Below are positions 40,993 through 49,119 of a stretch of 64,000 bases of DNA, one piece after another; the stretch's first letter is position 1; the number at the start of each line of letters is the position of its first letter. The translations under genes were made by a program, and so were the position numbers. Under the pieces are notes generated by a model. It made no database searches and was not told where the DNA came from. It was given only the letters and a program-made list of their open reading frames with translations. Source of the stretch: Chitinophaga polysaccharea (GTDB lineage Bacteria > Bacteroidota > Bacteroidia > Chitinophagales > Chitinophagaceae); the NCBI RefSeq assembly GCF_007829335.1, contig NZ_VIWO01000001.1:744001-808000 (forward strand). Reading direction: 5' to 3'.

Positions 40993-42072
40993 CTACTCTT
41001 TTTGCCCCTGTGGTTCCTTGCCATTGGGTGGATTACTACCGTGTATTGATTTGATGAAGCTGGCCAGTTGTGCCAGTTGTTTAGGCGAAAAGTCTTCCTG
41101 CCAGGACTTCATCCCTTTGTCGGCAACGCCGTATTTGATAGTTTTAAACACTTCATTGATCTTGCCTCCGTGCAGCCAATAGTCATCCGTAAGGTTGGGC
41201 CCTACAACGCCCTGTCCTTGCGGACCATGGCAGGGTGCACAGTTGGAAATAAACATCTTTTGCCCCGCAGTAATATCTCCTGCATCAGTAAGGAGGGTGA
41301 CATTATTTTCGTCGATCTTGTTGGCCGCTTTTTTCAGGTATTCGGCTTTGCTTTCCGCTGCTTTTGCTTCTGCAGCTGCCAGCTCTTCCAGTTGATTCGG
41401 AGCTGAATGGGAAATTTCGGTACGCCAGAAGTATACAATACCAAAGCAGATGGTAAAGGCGAAGCCCCATTTCCACCACGGAGGCGTAGGGTTATTCAGT
41501 TCCCGGATGCCATCGAAGTTGTGGCCCATATCCTCGTTTTCTTCTGAGGCGGCGTCCACTGTTTTGGTGTTGTTGAGCTTTTCCATCCAGGACACCTTCG
41601 GTTTTCCGGGTACCACTGCTTTCGCTGGTTTGCGCTTGCGTTGAATACCTACCAGGAAACGCAGGAGAAATAAGAGGCTGATGACTACCGCCAACTCCAG
41701 TACGATCACAGATACCAGTATATAGAATGAAGTCTGCGACAGATGAGAGAAATAAGGATTAGCTGCAGCCGGCGCAGTAGCCGACGTTTGTGCGAAGGCG
41801 GAGCTACTCATGAGTGTCGTCACGACAATACCTATTACCAGCAAGGTTTTTCCGGCATCTTTTTTCATCTTTTCCCTGAAAATATCCATGGCTCCCATTA
41901 CCGCATTGCCCAGCACGGCGATGGCAAGTAATAGTCCTCCGATTACGACCAGCAATACCAGCGCTACCGGGTCAGATAATTCTGAAGGAGCGTTAGCTCC
42001 GCCCTCTGCGAAAGCGGGAATGCTGCATAGTAAGCTGCCGGCCAATAGTTTTATACACTGTTTATTCATCAT
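40993..42072 (-). CDS. ccoP: CcoP-like cbb3 oxidase subunit III with one heme c site
   Basis: Start taken as the first of two ATGs at 42072 (MMNKQCIKLLAGSLLCSIPA), about 359 residues. Four hydrophobic segments are visible: after the signal-like N-terminus (VALVLLVVIGGLLLAIAVL), near 75-95, at FYILVSVIVLELAVVISLLF, and at WWKWGFAFTICFGIVYFW (the usual CcoP anchor). A charged Ala/Lys/Glu-rich linker is followed by a single cytochrome c domain with SNCAPCHGPQGQG and a distal Met in KGMKSWQ. Standard CcoP carries two heme c motifs and one or two helices; only one CxxCH is present here. It donates electrons to CcoO and CcoN. Confidence 0.88.
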   Translation of the reverse strand: MMNKQCIKLLAGSLLCSIPAFAEGGANAPSELSDPVALVLLVVIGGLLLAIAVLGNAVMGAMDIFREKMKKDAGKTLLVIGIVVTTLMSSSAFAQTSATAPAAANPYFSHLSQTSFYILVSVIVLELAVVISLLFLLRFLVGIQRKRKPAKAVVPGKPKVSWMEKLNNTKTVDAASEENEDMGHNFDGIRELNNPTPPWWKWGFAFTICFGIVYFWRTEISHSAPNQLEELAAAEAKAAESKAEYLKKAANKIDENNVTLLTDAGDITAGQKMFISNCAPCHGPQGQGVVGPNLTDDYWLHGGKINEVFKTIKYGVADKGMKSWQEDFSPKQLAQLASFIKSIHGSNPPNGKEPQGQKE

Positions 42073-42079
42073 TATACTT

Positions 42080-42259
42080 TTATAGAGAATGATCGTCATT
42101 ATTATCTAATGGAATACGGCTGATATGATCCACCATTTTTTTGTCGGCTTTAAAAGCCCACAGCGAAGCACCCACGAAAAAGGTGAACAACAGCAGTAGC
42201 GAAGCCATTGGGTAAACGCTGATGCCGGCTATAGATCCCAGGTAATTAATGAATTTCAT
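42080..42259 (-). CDS. ccoQ: CcoQ-like small membrane subunit
   Basis: This 59-residue frame is easily missed by gene callers. ATG 42259 begins MKFINYLGSIAGISVYPMAS, followed by a membrane segment LLLLFTFFVGASLWAFKADK and a charged tail ending in NNDDHSL, with a stop at 42080-42082. It lies 11 bp after ccoNO and 7 bp before ccoP, exactly where CcoQ belongs. CcoQ stabilises the cbb3 complex. The position, the single helix, the aromatic-Lys boundary and the tight spacing support it, although small subunits diverge too much for certainty. Confidence 0.85.
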   Translation of the reverse strand: MKFINYLGSIAGISVYPMASLLLLFTFFVGASLWAFKADKKMVDHISRIPLDNNDDHSL

Positions 42260-42270
42260 GATCTGAAGAT

Positions 42271-44415
42271 TTAAAATGCTGCGTTATCGGTTTGTGCTAC
42301 GGGTTTGGGCGCTGACTTGATATCTTTCCCCATCCTTTGCAGGTAGGCGATTAAAGCGATAATTTCACGATCCGCCTTGATGGGTAGTTTGTCTTTCTGT
42401 AACCTGTCAGCTATTTTCTGTGCCTGTTTGTCCAGTTCTGTGTTGGCATGTACCTCATAACCATCTGCATAAGGAACACCCAGTTTCCGCATTACGCTGA
42501 TCATAGCAGGCGTTTTACTTTTATCTACCCTTTCTTCAAACAGCCAGGGATAAGCGGGCATGATAGATCCGGGAGACATAGATGTTGGGTCCAGCATGTG
42601 GTTAAAGTGCCAGGAGTCGGGATACTTACCGCCGATGCGGGCCAGGTCGGGACCTGTACGTTTGGACCCCCACTGGAAAGGATGGTCATATACAAACTCT
42701 CCTGCTTTGGAATATTCGCCATAACGGGCCACTTCATCCCGGAAAGGGCGTATCATCTGGGAGTGGCAGGTGTAACAACCTTCTCTCAGATAGATATCAC
42801 GGCCATGGAGCTCCAGTGGCGTATATGGTTTTACGCTGCTGATAGTAGGGATATTACTGCGTATCAGGAAAGTAGGCATCATTTCCAGTAAACCGCCTAT
42901 GGCAACTACTACCAGGCTGAATACCACCAGCTGAATGGGCCGGCGTTCAATCCAGTTGTGCCAGTGGGCTTTACCATGGGTAACGATTACTTTCGGTAGT
43001 GCTGGGGCTTCGGCTGCTTCGTTGGCAATGAAAGCGCCCTTGCGGATGGTTTTAGTCAGGTTGACTGCCATCAGGATTACGCCGCTGATGTATAATAATC
43101 CTCCTACGGCACGCAGCGCATACATGGGCACGATGGTGGTAACGGTTTCCAGGAACTGGTATTTCAGTTGTCCTTCTTCCGTAAACTGTTTCCACATCAT
43201 ACTTTGTGTAAAGGCGGCCCAGTAAAGCGGGATCACATAGAAGATAATACCCAGCGTACCAATCCAGAAGTGGGTATTGGCCCATTTGCGGGAATGTAAG
43301 GCAGTGCCGAACAGGCGTGGAATCAGCCAGTAGAGGATACCAAAAGTGAGGAAGCCATTCCAGCCCAGGGCGCCCACGTGTACGTGTGCAATGGTCCAGT
43401 CGGTATAGTGACTGATTGCATTTACATTTTTCAGCGACAGCATTGGGCCTTCAAAAGTGGCCATACCATAGCAGGTCAGTGCTACCACAAAGAATTTCAG
43501 GATGGCGTCTTCCCTTACCCGGTCCCATGCACCACGGAGTGTGAGCAACCCGTTGAGCATACCTCCCCAGGACGGAGCTATCAGCATTACGCTGAATGCA
43601 GTACCCAGTGACTGTGCCCATTCAGGTAAAGCAGTATATAGCAGGTGGTGCGGGCCGGCCCATATATATATAAATATCAGCGACCAGAAGTGAATGATAG
43701 ACCAGCGATAAGAATATACTGGTCTGTTGGCTGCTTTGGGAACAAAGTAGTACATGAGTCCCAGGTAAGGCGTGGTCAGGAAAAATGCCACTGCATTATG
43801 TCCATACCACCACTGTACCAGCGCATCCTGTACGCCCGCATACCAGCTATAACTCTTGAACAGGGATAAAGGAAATTCGAAGGAATTAATAATATGCAGC
43901 ATCGCGATAGCTACCCAGGTACCAATATAGAACCAGATAGCTACATAGAGATGAGATTCACGCCTGCGAAGAATAGTGCCCAGCATATTGGCGCCAAATA
44001 CCAGCCAGATAAGGGTGATGGCGATGTCGAAAGGCCATTCCAGTTCCGCATATTCTTTACCGGTAGTATAACCCAGGAAGAGGGTAAGGGCGCCACCGGC
44101 AATGATGGACTGCCATCCCCAGAAGTGGATTTTACTCAGCAGGTCGCTGAACATACGGGCTTTACATAAGCGCTGCAACGAATAATACACACCCATGAAA
44201 ATGCCATTGCCCACAAAAGCGAAGATGACCGCATTGGTATGTACAGGACGGAGCCTGCCAAAAGTAATGGGTGCAAAACCCGCATTAAGACCGGGGATTA
44301 CCAGCTCCAGTGCGGCCCACAAACCGGCCAGCATGCCTATCAGTCCCCAGAACACACAAGCATAGGCAAACCATTTCACCGGCCGGTTGTCGTAATAAAA
44401 TTTTTCGAGTGACAT
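42271..44415 (-). CDS. ccoNO: Fused cbb3 oxidase subunits I and II (CcoN-CcoO)
   Basis: The 714-residue protein joins CcoN (about 1-480) and CcoO (about 500-714), fused as in other Bacteroidota. The CcoN part has about 12 helices with the heme and CuB ligands in RPVHTNAVIFAFVG, WYGHNAVAFFLTTPYLG, GPHHLLYTALPEW and HYTDWTIAHVHVGALGWNG. The CcoO part has one helix and a heme c site, LREGCYTCHSQMIRPFRDEV. It reduces oxygen with high affinity, pumps protons and supports growth at low oxygen. It is the core of the operon, flanked by ccoS and ccoQ. Confidence 0.96.
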   Translation of the reverse strand: MSLEKFYYDNRPVKWFAYACVFWGLIGMLAGLWAALELVIPGLNAGFAPITFGRLRPVHTNAVIFAFVGNGIFMGVYYSLQRLCKARMFSDLLSKIHFWGWQSIIAGGALTLFLGYTTGKEYAELEWPFDIAITLIWLVFGANMLGTILRRRESHLYVAIWFYIGTWVAIAMLHIINSFEFPLSLFKSYSWYAGVQDALVQWWYGHNAVAFFLTTPYLGLMYYFVPKAANRPVYSYRWSIIHFWSLIFIYIWAGPHHLLYTALPEWAQSLGTAFSVMLIAPSWGGMLNGLLTLRGAWDRVREDAILKFFVVALTCYGMATFEGPMLSLKNVNAISHYTDWTIAHVHVGALGWNGFLTFGILYWLIPRLFGTALHSRKWANTHFWIGTLGIIFYVIPLYWAAFTQSMMWKQFTEEGQLKYQFLETVTTIVPMYALRAVGGLLYISGVILMAVNLTKTIRKGAFIANEAAEAPALPKVIVTHGKAHWHNWIERRPIQLVVFSLVVVAIGGLLEMMPTFLIRSNIPTISSVKPYTPLELHGRDIYLREGCYTCHSQMIRPFRDEVARYGEYSKAGEFVYDHPFQWGSKRTGPDLARIGGKYPDSWHFNHMLDPTSMSPGSIMPAYPWLFEERVDKSKTPAMISVMRKLGVPYADGYEVHANTELDKQAQKIADRLQKDKLPIKADREIIALIAYLQRMGKDIKSAPKPVAQTDNAAF

Positions 44416-44433
44416 AATGGTATTTAATGGTGT

Positions 44434-44604
44434 TTATAAATTCGTTTGTTCGTTAACGTTGTCTTTCTTGTCTTCAAAAAGAATGCGGTGAGCGGGAGAA
44501 AAATCATCTTCGAATTGTCCGTTTTTAACAGACCAGATAAAGGCGCCGAGGAACCCTAATGCTACCAGTAAACTGACTCCGAGTAAAATGACGATAACGC
44601 TCAT
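44434..44604 (-). CDS. ccoS: cbb3 oxidase maturation protein CcoS
   Basis: Start chosen at ATG 44604 (MSVIVILLGVSLLVALGFLG), 56 residues. One membrane helix is followed by AFIWSVKNGQFEDDFSPAHRIL, the characteristic CcoS Phe-Asp-Asp region. CcoS is needed to insert heme and copper cofactors into CcoN. It lies 7 bp after the cupin gene and 18 bp before ccoNO, so it is in the same operon. Confidence 0.92.
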   Translation of the reverse strand: MSVIVILLGVSLLVALGFLGAFIWSVKNGQFEDDFSPAHRILFEDKKDNVNEQTNL

Positions 44605-44611
44605 GGTATAG

Positions 44612-44902
44612 TTATTTAATGAGAATAAAACGTGTTGTTTCCAATGCCTGCAAGGCATGTAGCTCATTGGCGCCGAAAGAAAATACATCTCCCGTTTCCA
44701 GGATGGTTACTTCTTCATTCAGCATAAATGCGATCTTTCCTTCCAGTATCAGTATCATGGCATTGGCGGGAGAAGTATGCGGAGGGATCTGGTATCCCTG
44801 CTGCACGATCAGCAGCGTGGCGTCGAAGCGTTTGGTTTTAAGAATAGCACAGCTTTTCACTTTTTCATTCCCCGCCTCCTGCATTACGTTTATACCTTTC
44901 AT
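44612..44902 (-). CDS. Small cupin-domain protein
   Basis: The 96-residue protein is a single cupin beta-barrel: LLIVQQGYQIPPHTSPANAM (His of motif 1), LILEGKIAFMLNEEVTILETGDVFSF and NELHALQALETTRFILI (His of motif 2). It starts at ATG 44902 and is first in the operon that continues with ccoS. In clusters like this, such small cupins may bind a metal or sense redox state, but no role has been shown. The transcript starts about 130 bp upstream by promoter prediction, so it has a long leader with a hairpin. Confidence 0.82.
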   Translation of the reverse strand: MKGINVMQEAGNEKVKSCAILKTKRFDATLLIVQQGYQIPPHTSPANAMILILEGKIAFMLNEEVTILETGDVFSFGANELHALQALETTRFILIK

Positions 44903-44940
44903 TTGCTAGTTTGTTGATTTCCGGCATGCCTCACCCGCTG

Positions 44941-44974
44941 CGTGTAAACAGTCATTTTGTTAACTGTTTACACG
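44941..44974 (-). promoter_or_regulatory. Leader hairpin of the cupin-cco operon
   Basis: Perfect 12-bp arms 44941-44952 and 44963-44974 with a 10-base loop. It lies between the predicted transcription start near 45033 and the cupin ATG, so it is in the 5' leader. It could instead be the end signal for ccoI; there is no T-run. Confidence 0.5.
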
Positions 44975-45038
44975 CCCATTTCATGCGGGCTTGGAATGGG
45001 GGTAGCTTAGATTATACTATGTATGTTTCGTGTTATGT

Positions 45039-45046
45039 CAAAGGTA
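45039..45046 (-). promoter_or_regulatory. Candidate -7 promoter element of the cupin-cco operon
   Basis: The minus strand reads TACCTTTG, an exact match to TAnnTTTG. The nearest Crp/Fnr-type box starts 24 bp upstream of it (at 45070), the same offset as in the ccoI promoter. Confidence 0.65.
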
Positions 45047-45069
45047 GTATCACTGTGTAGCAGCGGCAA

Positions 45070-45125
45070 TGACTTTACTCAACTGGGAATATGATTTTAC
45101 TCAACCGGGAACATGACATTTGTCA
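45070..45125. promoter_or_regulatory. Three Crp/Fnr-type boxes 22 bp apart
   Basis: TGA-N6-TCA cores lie at 45070-45081, 45092-45103 and 45114-45125, each exactly 22 bp from the next. The most distant is a perfect TGACA-N2-TGTCA palindrome; the other two are imperfect. Two of the boxes overlap the last codons and stop of ccoI. They lie upstream of the cupin-cco promoter. Confidence 0.7.
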
Positions 45126-47539
45126 GTCATTTGTTGAAATGCCTTGGCAGAGAGCTTCTTACCCTGCCATTCGCTGCATCCGAAAGTGATCAGGATAATG
45201 CTGATAGAGCTGGCCGGCATTAGTATCGCGGCTACCAGGGGAGATAAAATACCCTGTACGGCAAAATACAGCCCGGTAATATTGTAAAGCACAGATAGAG
45301 CAAAGCTGATGAGGATAATACGTTTGTTGGCTTTGCACAATTGTATAAAGGAGAACAATGCAGGCAACTGTTTGGCGTCCATAATACCATCGCTGGCCGG
45401 CGTAAAATTATTACTGTCTTCCGTTATCGAAATGCCAATATCGCTTTGTTTGAGCGCTCCTGCATCATTGAGGCCATCTCCTATCATCATCACTTTTTTT
45501 CCTTGTTGTTGTAGGGAGATGATATAAGCAAGTTTATCAGCCGGCTTTTGTTCAAAAAGCAAGGTGGCCTTATTTCCCATCAGTTTTTGTAGCTTGTTGG
45601 CGGTATGATTGTTATCTCCTGAAAGTACAGACAGCGGATATTGTGTCTGTAATTGTTGCATGAGCTGCCGCAGGCCGCTGCGATACGTATTCCGGATGGT
45701 GAATAGGCCGGCCAGTTTTTCATTGATAGCAACGTATACCACGCTGCCTTCCTGTTCATTTTTTTTATGCGCGCCGGCGAAGTCGGCATTTCCCAGGCGG
45801 ATAAAGTAGCCGTCTACCCAGCCGCACACGCCCTTACCAGTAAAATTTTGAAAGTCATGAACGGCAAGAGGCGCCGGGTTTCCGCAATAAGCTACGATGG
45901 CTTTACTCAGCGGGTGGCTGGACTGGGCAGCCAATGTAGCCACCAGTACTTCTTGTCCCGGGGTGAGTGCGGTGCCATAATAAACAACCGAGCTACCTGT
46001 TTTTCCGGTCAGCGTACCAGTTTTATCAAAAACGATATGCGTAGCGTTAGCCATATTTTCAATAGCCTGTGCATTGCGGAGATATAGCTGATGCCGGCTG
46101 AGAATGCGGAGAATATGCCCGTTGGTAAAAGACGATGCCAGTAGCAGGGCGCAGGGGCAGGCAATGATCAGGATCGCGGTAACCGCGGGCCATATACGTG
46201 CTGGCTCATGGATAGCCCAATAGCACGCGGTGATAGCAGCAATAAACAATACAATCCAGGTAAAGTAGCGGCTTAGCAGATGCACAAATGATACCTCTTT
46301 TTCCTCCTTATGTTTTAACTCATCACGGTTCCATAAGCTTGTCAGGTAGCTTTGCGCCACTTCCTTAATGGTAAGGATTTCCAGGCTACCATCTAATTGC
46401 CGTCCACCGGCATAAATAATTTCCCCGATAGATTTATGAACCGGAGCAGATTCGCCGGTTACAAAACTATAGTCTATCAATGCTTTTCCCCGGACAATTA
46501 TGCCATCGGCGGGTACCAGTTCATTATATTGAATGCGGATGGTATCACCTGTTTTCAGGTCAGGAAGCGTAGTGGGCACTTCTTTGTTTTCCTTTAATAC
46601 GGTAACGGCTATAGGAAAGTAAGCTGTATAGTCCCGGTCGAAGGAAAGCCCCTGGTAGGTTTTATCTTGCAGGATACGTCCTATCAGCATGAAGAAAACG
46701 ATACCGGTCATCGAATCAAAATAGCCGGCTTGTCCCTGCCATACCTCTACCAGGCTACGGATAAAGGTGACAAAGATGGCTAGTACGATTGGCACATCGA
46801 TATTGAGAAACCCATGTTTAAGCCCGCCCCAGGCGGATTTATAAAAGGCTTGTGCACTGTACAACAATACAGGCAGGGCCAGCACAAGATTCATATAACG
46901 GAAGAGGCGGTTGAAACTTTCATCGAGCCCACCGGCACCGGCGAAATAATCTGGGAAGCTGAGCAGCATAATGTTACCAAAACAAAAGCCCGCTACGCCC
47001 ACCTGGTATACCAGCTGGCGGTTGGTCCGTGGTTTTTTATGCTGTAAATCCTGTAAGCTGATATAGGGCTCATAACCAATTGCGGTAAGTATTTCAGCCA
47101 CTCTTCGCAAGGAAGTTTGTGTGTGTGAAAAAACGATGAGCACTTCTTTCTTACTGAAGTTAACGGTTACACGCAGGACCCCTGGTTCCAGTTTGTGTAA
47201 ATTTTCCAGGAGCCATAAGCAGGAGCTGCAATGGATTTGTGGAATGTAAAAATTTACATGGGTTTGCGTATCATCTTTAAACAAGTATAACTGCTGGGCA
47301 ATTTTTTCATCATCGAGGAACGCAAACTTATCATTCCTGGCAGTAATACGTTGATTTATACCCGGTTTGCTGTTCAGATCGTAGTATTCGCAAAGGTCGT
47401 ACTGGTTAAGTATTTCATATACCATTTTACAACCCTGACAGCAAAATACTTTGTCCTGTATGGTGATATCGGTATCGAAACAATCCTCCCCGCAGTGATA
47501 ACAGGACGTGAGCGTATTGGTATGTGAAGAAACTGCCAT
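45101..47539 (-). CDS. ccoI: Copper-transporting P-type ATPase for cbb3 oxidase (CcoI/FixI)
   Basis: Start chosen at ATG 47539 (MAVSSHTNTLTSCYHCGEDC), 812 residues; a longer frame to 47599 would include the promoter. The N-terminus has the Cys-rich domain of CcoI (YHCGEDC, FCCQGCKM) and an HMA domain with IHCSSCLWLLE. The membrane part has the transport motif IIACPCALLLASS, then DKTGTLTGKTG (phospho-Asp), HPLSKAI and MIGDGLNDAGALKQSDIGI. CcoI exports Cu(I) to the periplasm for assembly of the oxidase binuclear centre. It lies between fnr and the cupin-cco operon and has its own promoter. Confidence 0.94.
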   Translation of the reverse strand: MAVSSHTNTLTSCYHCGEDCFDTDITIQDKVFCCQGCKMVYEILNQYDLCEYYDLNSKPGINQRITARNDKFAFLDDEKIAQQLYLFKDDTQTHVNFYIPQIHCSSCLWLLENLHKLEPGVLRVTVNFSKKEVLIVFSHTQTSLRRVAEILTAIGYEPYISLQDLQHKKPRTNRQLVYQVGVAGFCFGNIMLLSFPDYFAGAGGLDESFNRLFRYMNLVLALPVLLYSAQAFYKSAWGGLKHGFLNIDVPIVLAIFVTFIRSLVEVWQGQAGYFDSMTGIVFFMLIGRILQDKTYQGLSFDRDYTAYFPIAVTVLKENKEVPTTLPDLKTGDTIRIQYNELVPADGIIVRGKALIDYSFVTGESAPVHKSIGEIIYAGGRQLDGSLEILTIKEVAQSYLTSLWNRDELKHKEEKEVSFVHLLSRYFTWIVLFIAAITACYWAIHEPARIWPAVTAILIIACPCALLLASSFTNGHILRILSRHQLYLRNAQAIENMANATHIVFDKTGTLTGKTGSSVVYYGTALTPGQEVLVATLAAQSSHPLSKAIVAYCGNPAPLAVHDFQNFTGKGVCGWVDGYFIRLGNADFAGAHKKNEQEGSVVYVAINEKLAGLFTIRNTYRSGLRQLMQQLQTQYPLSVLSGDNNHTANKLQKLMGNKATLLFEQKPADKLAYIISLQQQGKKVMMIGDGLNDAGALKQSDIGISITEDSNNFTPASDGIMDAKQLPALFSFIQLCKANKRIILISFALSVLYNITGLYFAVQGILSPLVAAILMPASSISIILITFGCSEWQGKKLSAKAFQQMTDKCHVPG

Positions 47540-47562
47540 GCTGTTGGTATTTTGTGTATTTA

Positions 47563-47570
47563 CAAAAGTA
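47563..47570 (-). promoter_or_regulatory. Candidate -7 promoter element of ccoI
   Basis: The minus strand reads TACTTTTG, an exact TAnnTTTG match, 24 bp upstream of the chosen ccoI ATG. Confidence 0.65.
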
Positions 47571-47593
47571 CCGGTAGGGCTCCCGGGGAGCAA

Positions 47594-47627
47594 TGACATG
47601 TGTCAAGGGGGAATATGATATTTATCA
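47594..47627. promoter_or_regulatory. Two Crp/Fnr-type boxes 22 bp apart in the ccoI promoter
   Basis: TGACA-TG-TGTCA at 47594-47605 and TGATA-TT-TATCA at 47616-47627 are both perfect palindromes of the form TGA-N6-TCA. Their centres are 22 bp apart. The nearer box starts 24 bp upstream of the -7 element, about -42 from the predicted start, the usual place of a class II activator site. Confidence 0.72.
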
Positions 47628-47630
47628 GGG

Positions 47631-48341
47631 TTATTCCTGCAGGTTGGCGGTCCTGATGATTTCCGGCATATCGAGCAGGCGGATTTTTTTACCTTCCAGC
47701 TCTATCATACCGTCTTTCTTGAATTCAGAGAGCAGGCGTATGGCCGACTCGGTGGCGGTGCCTACCAGGTTGGCGATCTCCTCGCGGGAAAGACGAACGC
47801 TGAGGGTATGTCCGTCGGCTTCCAGTCCGTAAGTTTCTTTGATGAAAAGCAGGGTTTCTGCCAGGCGTTCCCGTACGGGTTTTTGCGCCAGGTGGGTAAT
47901 TTTCAGTTCGGCTTTGCGGAGTTCACTCGACAAGATGCGCATCATTTCAAAGGAAAGAGAAGCATCTTTTTGTAAGATATTGAGAAACAAATCTTTAGGA
48001 ACAAAGCAAATAGAAGAGTCTTCCAGGGCGGTAGCCGTAGCAGTATATCTTTCATTGCTTAGCAGGGCTTTATACCCCATGATATCGCCGGCTTTCACCA
48101 GGCGTACAATTTGTTCCCGGCCGTCATCGCCGCTATGGGACAGCTTTATTTTGCCGTCGTTGATACAGTAAACACCGAATGGATAAGCCCCTTCATGGAA
48201 AATGACCTGTCCTTTTTTATAGACAGAACACACCTTTGCCTCTGAGAGAAGATCCAGATTGCATTGGTCCGCCTTGCAAAATATGGAAGAAAAGCGGTCC
48301 TTGCAGTTTTGACAGGAAGGATTGTGAATCGGTGTAGCCAT
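47631..48341 (-). CDS. Crp/Fnr-family transcription regulator
   Basis: Start chosen at ATG 48341, giving 236 residues. The N-terminus has four Cys (positions 10, 13, 22 and 27, in NPSCQNC and FCKADQC), similar in number and spacing to the Fe-S ligands of FNR. A cyclic-nucleotide-like barrel follows (KKGQVIFHEGAYPFGVYCIN), then a helix-turn-helix LSREEIANLVGTATESAIR with Glu and Arg where Crp and Fnr contact TGA half-sites. It is probably an oxygen- or redox-responsive activator of the adjacent cbb3 genes. The first Cys-rich part suggests an Fe-S cluster, but this is an inference. Confidence 0.9.
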   Translation of the reverse strand: MATPIHNPSCQNCKDRFSSIFCKADQCNLDLLSEAKVCSVYKKGQVIFHEGAYPFGVYCINDGKIKLSHSGDDGREQIVRLVKAGDIMGYKALLSNERYTATATALEDSSICFVPKDLFLNILQKDASLSFEMMRILSSELRKAELKITHLAQKPVRERLAETLLFIKETYGLEADGHTLSVRLSREEIANLVGTATESAIRLLSEFKKDGMIELEGKKIRLLDMPEIIRTANLQE

Positions 48342-48351
48342 AATCAATTTG

Positions 48352-48359
48352 CAAAAGTA
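48352..48359 (-). promoter_or_regulatory. Candidate -7 promoter element of the fnr-type gene
   Basis: TACTTTTG on the minus strand, ending 10 bp before the ATG, so the leader would be only a few bases. No TGA-N6-TCA box lies 24 bp upstream, so autoregulation by the same rule is not seen. Confidence 0.5.
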
Positions 48360-48395
48360 CTAATTTACACGGCCTTAACCAAAGTAAAAGTATTA

Positions 48396-49004
48396 GTGGA
48401 ACTTTATTATTATATTATTTATAAACCATATGAGGTGCTGACAAGATTTACCCCGGAAGGGAATAAAGCTTGTCTGGCCGACTACTTTAAAGTACCGGGA
48501 GACGTATACCCGGTGGGGCGACTGGACTACGATAGCGAGGGGTTGTTGATCCTGACCAACGACAAGGCGCTGAATCAAAGGTTATTATCGCCCCAATATG
48601 CGCATGAGCGGGAGTATTGGGTACAGGTAGACGGGGCCATCACACCGGAGGCGATGCAGCGGCTGGAGGCTGGCGTCCGGATCAATATAGATGGAAAGGA
48701 CTACCTTACTCGTCGTTGCAAGGGGGAGATACTGGCAGCAGAACCCGTATTGCCACCCCGTAACCCGCCTATCCGGTTCCGCAAGAGCATTCCGGCGCCT
48801 TGGATACGGCTGGTTTTAGCCGAGGGAAAGAACCGGCAGGTAAGGCGTATGACCGCTGCCGTTGGGTTCCCTACGTTGAGGCTTGTCCGTTACCGGATGG
48901 AGGACATCACCATTGCGGGTATGCAATCGGGCGATATCAGGCAGTTGAGCCGGGAGGAAATTTACCGCGGACTGAAAATAAAAGCCTTTAAAGACGGGCG
49001 CTGA
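48396..49004 (+). CDS. RluE/RsuA-type rRNA pseudouridine synthase
   Basis: Start chosen at GTG 48396 (MELYYYIIYKPYEVLTRF), 202 residues; a longer frame to 48264 would overlap the divergent fnr-type gene. It has the catalytic PVGRLDYDSEGLLILTND (Asp in Arg-Leu-Asp) and the C-terminal LAEGKNRQVRRMTAAVGFPT, both standard for RsuA/RluB/E/F. The N-terminal S4 domain is absent, which points to the RluE branch. It makes pseudouridine in 23S rRNA, the site being unproven. Divergent from fnr with only 55 bp between starts. Confidence 0.88.
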   Translation: MELYYYIIYKPYEVLTRFTPEGNKACLADYFKVPGDVYPVGRLDYDSEGLLILTNDKALNQRLLSPQYAHEREYWVQVDGAITPEAMQRLEAGVRINIDGKDYLTRRCKGEILAAEPVLPPRNPPIRFRKSIPAPWIRLVLAEGKNRQVRRMTAAVGFPTLRLVRYRMEDITIAGMQSGDIRQLSREEIYRGLKIKAFKDGR

Positions 49005-49092
49005 GCACTTTTGAAAGGCCGATGGTAAAAAATCGGGCTTACCACTCCTCCATTGCTTTCAGCTTAGGCTTTATCCTTTCAGCTTTTTTAAC

Positions 49093-49100
49093 TAGGTTTG
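49093..49100 (+). promoter_or_regulatory. Candidate -7 promoter element of yicC
   Basis: TAGGTTTG matches TAnnTTTG exactly, 19 bp upstream of the yicC ATG. Confidence 0.55.
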
Positions 49101-49119
49101 TCACCTACAAATTTCTATT

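Noticed and set aside
48383..48394. Possible Crp/Fnr box before the fnr-type gene at the same 24-bp offset
   Set aside because: The sequence there has no TGA-N6-TCA core.
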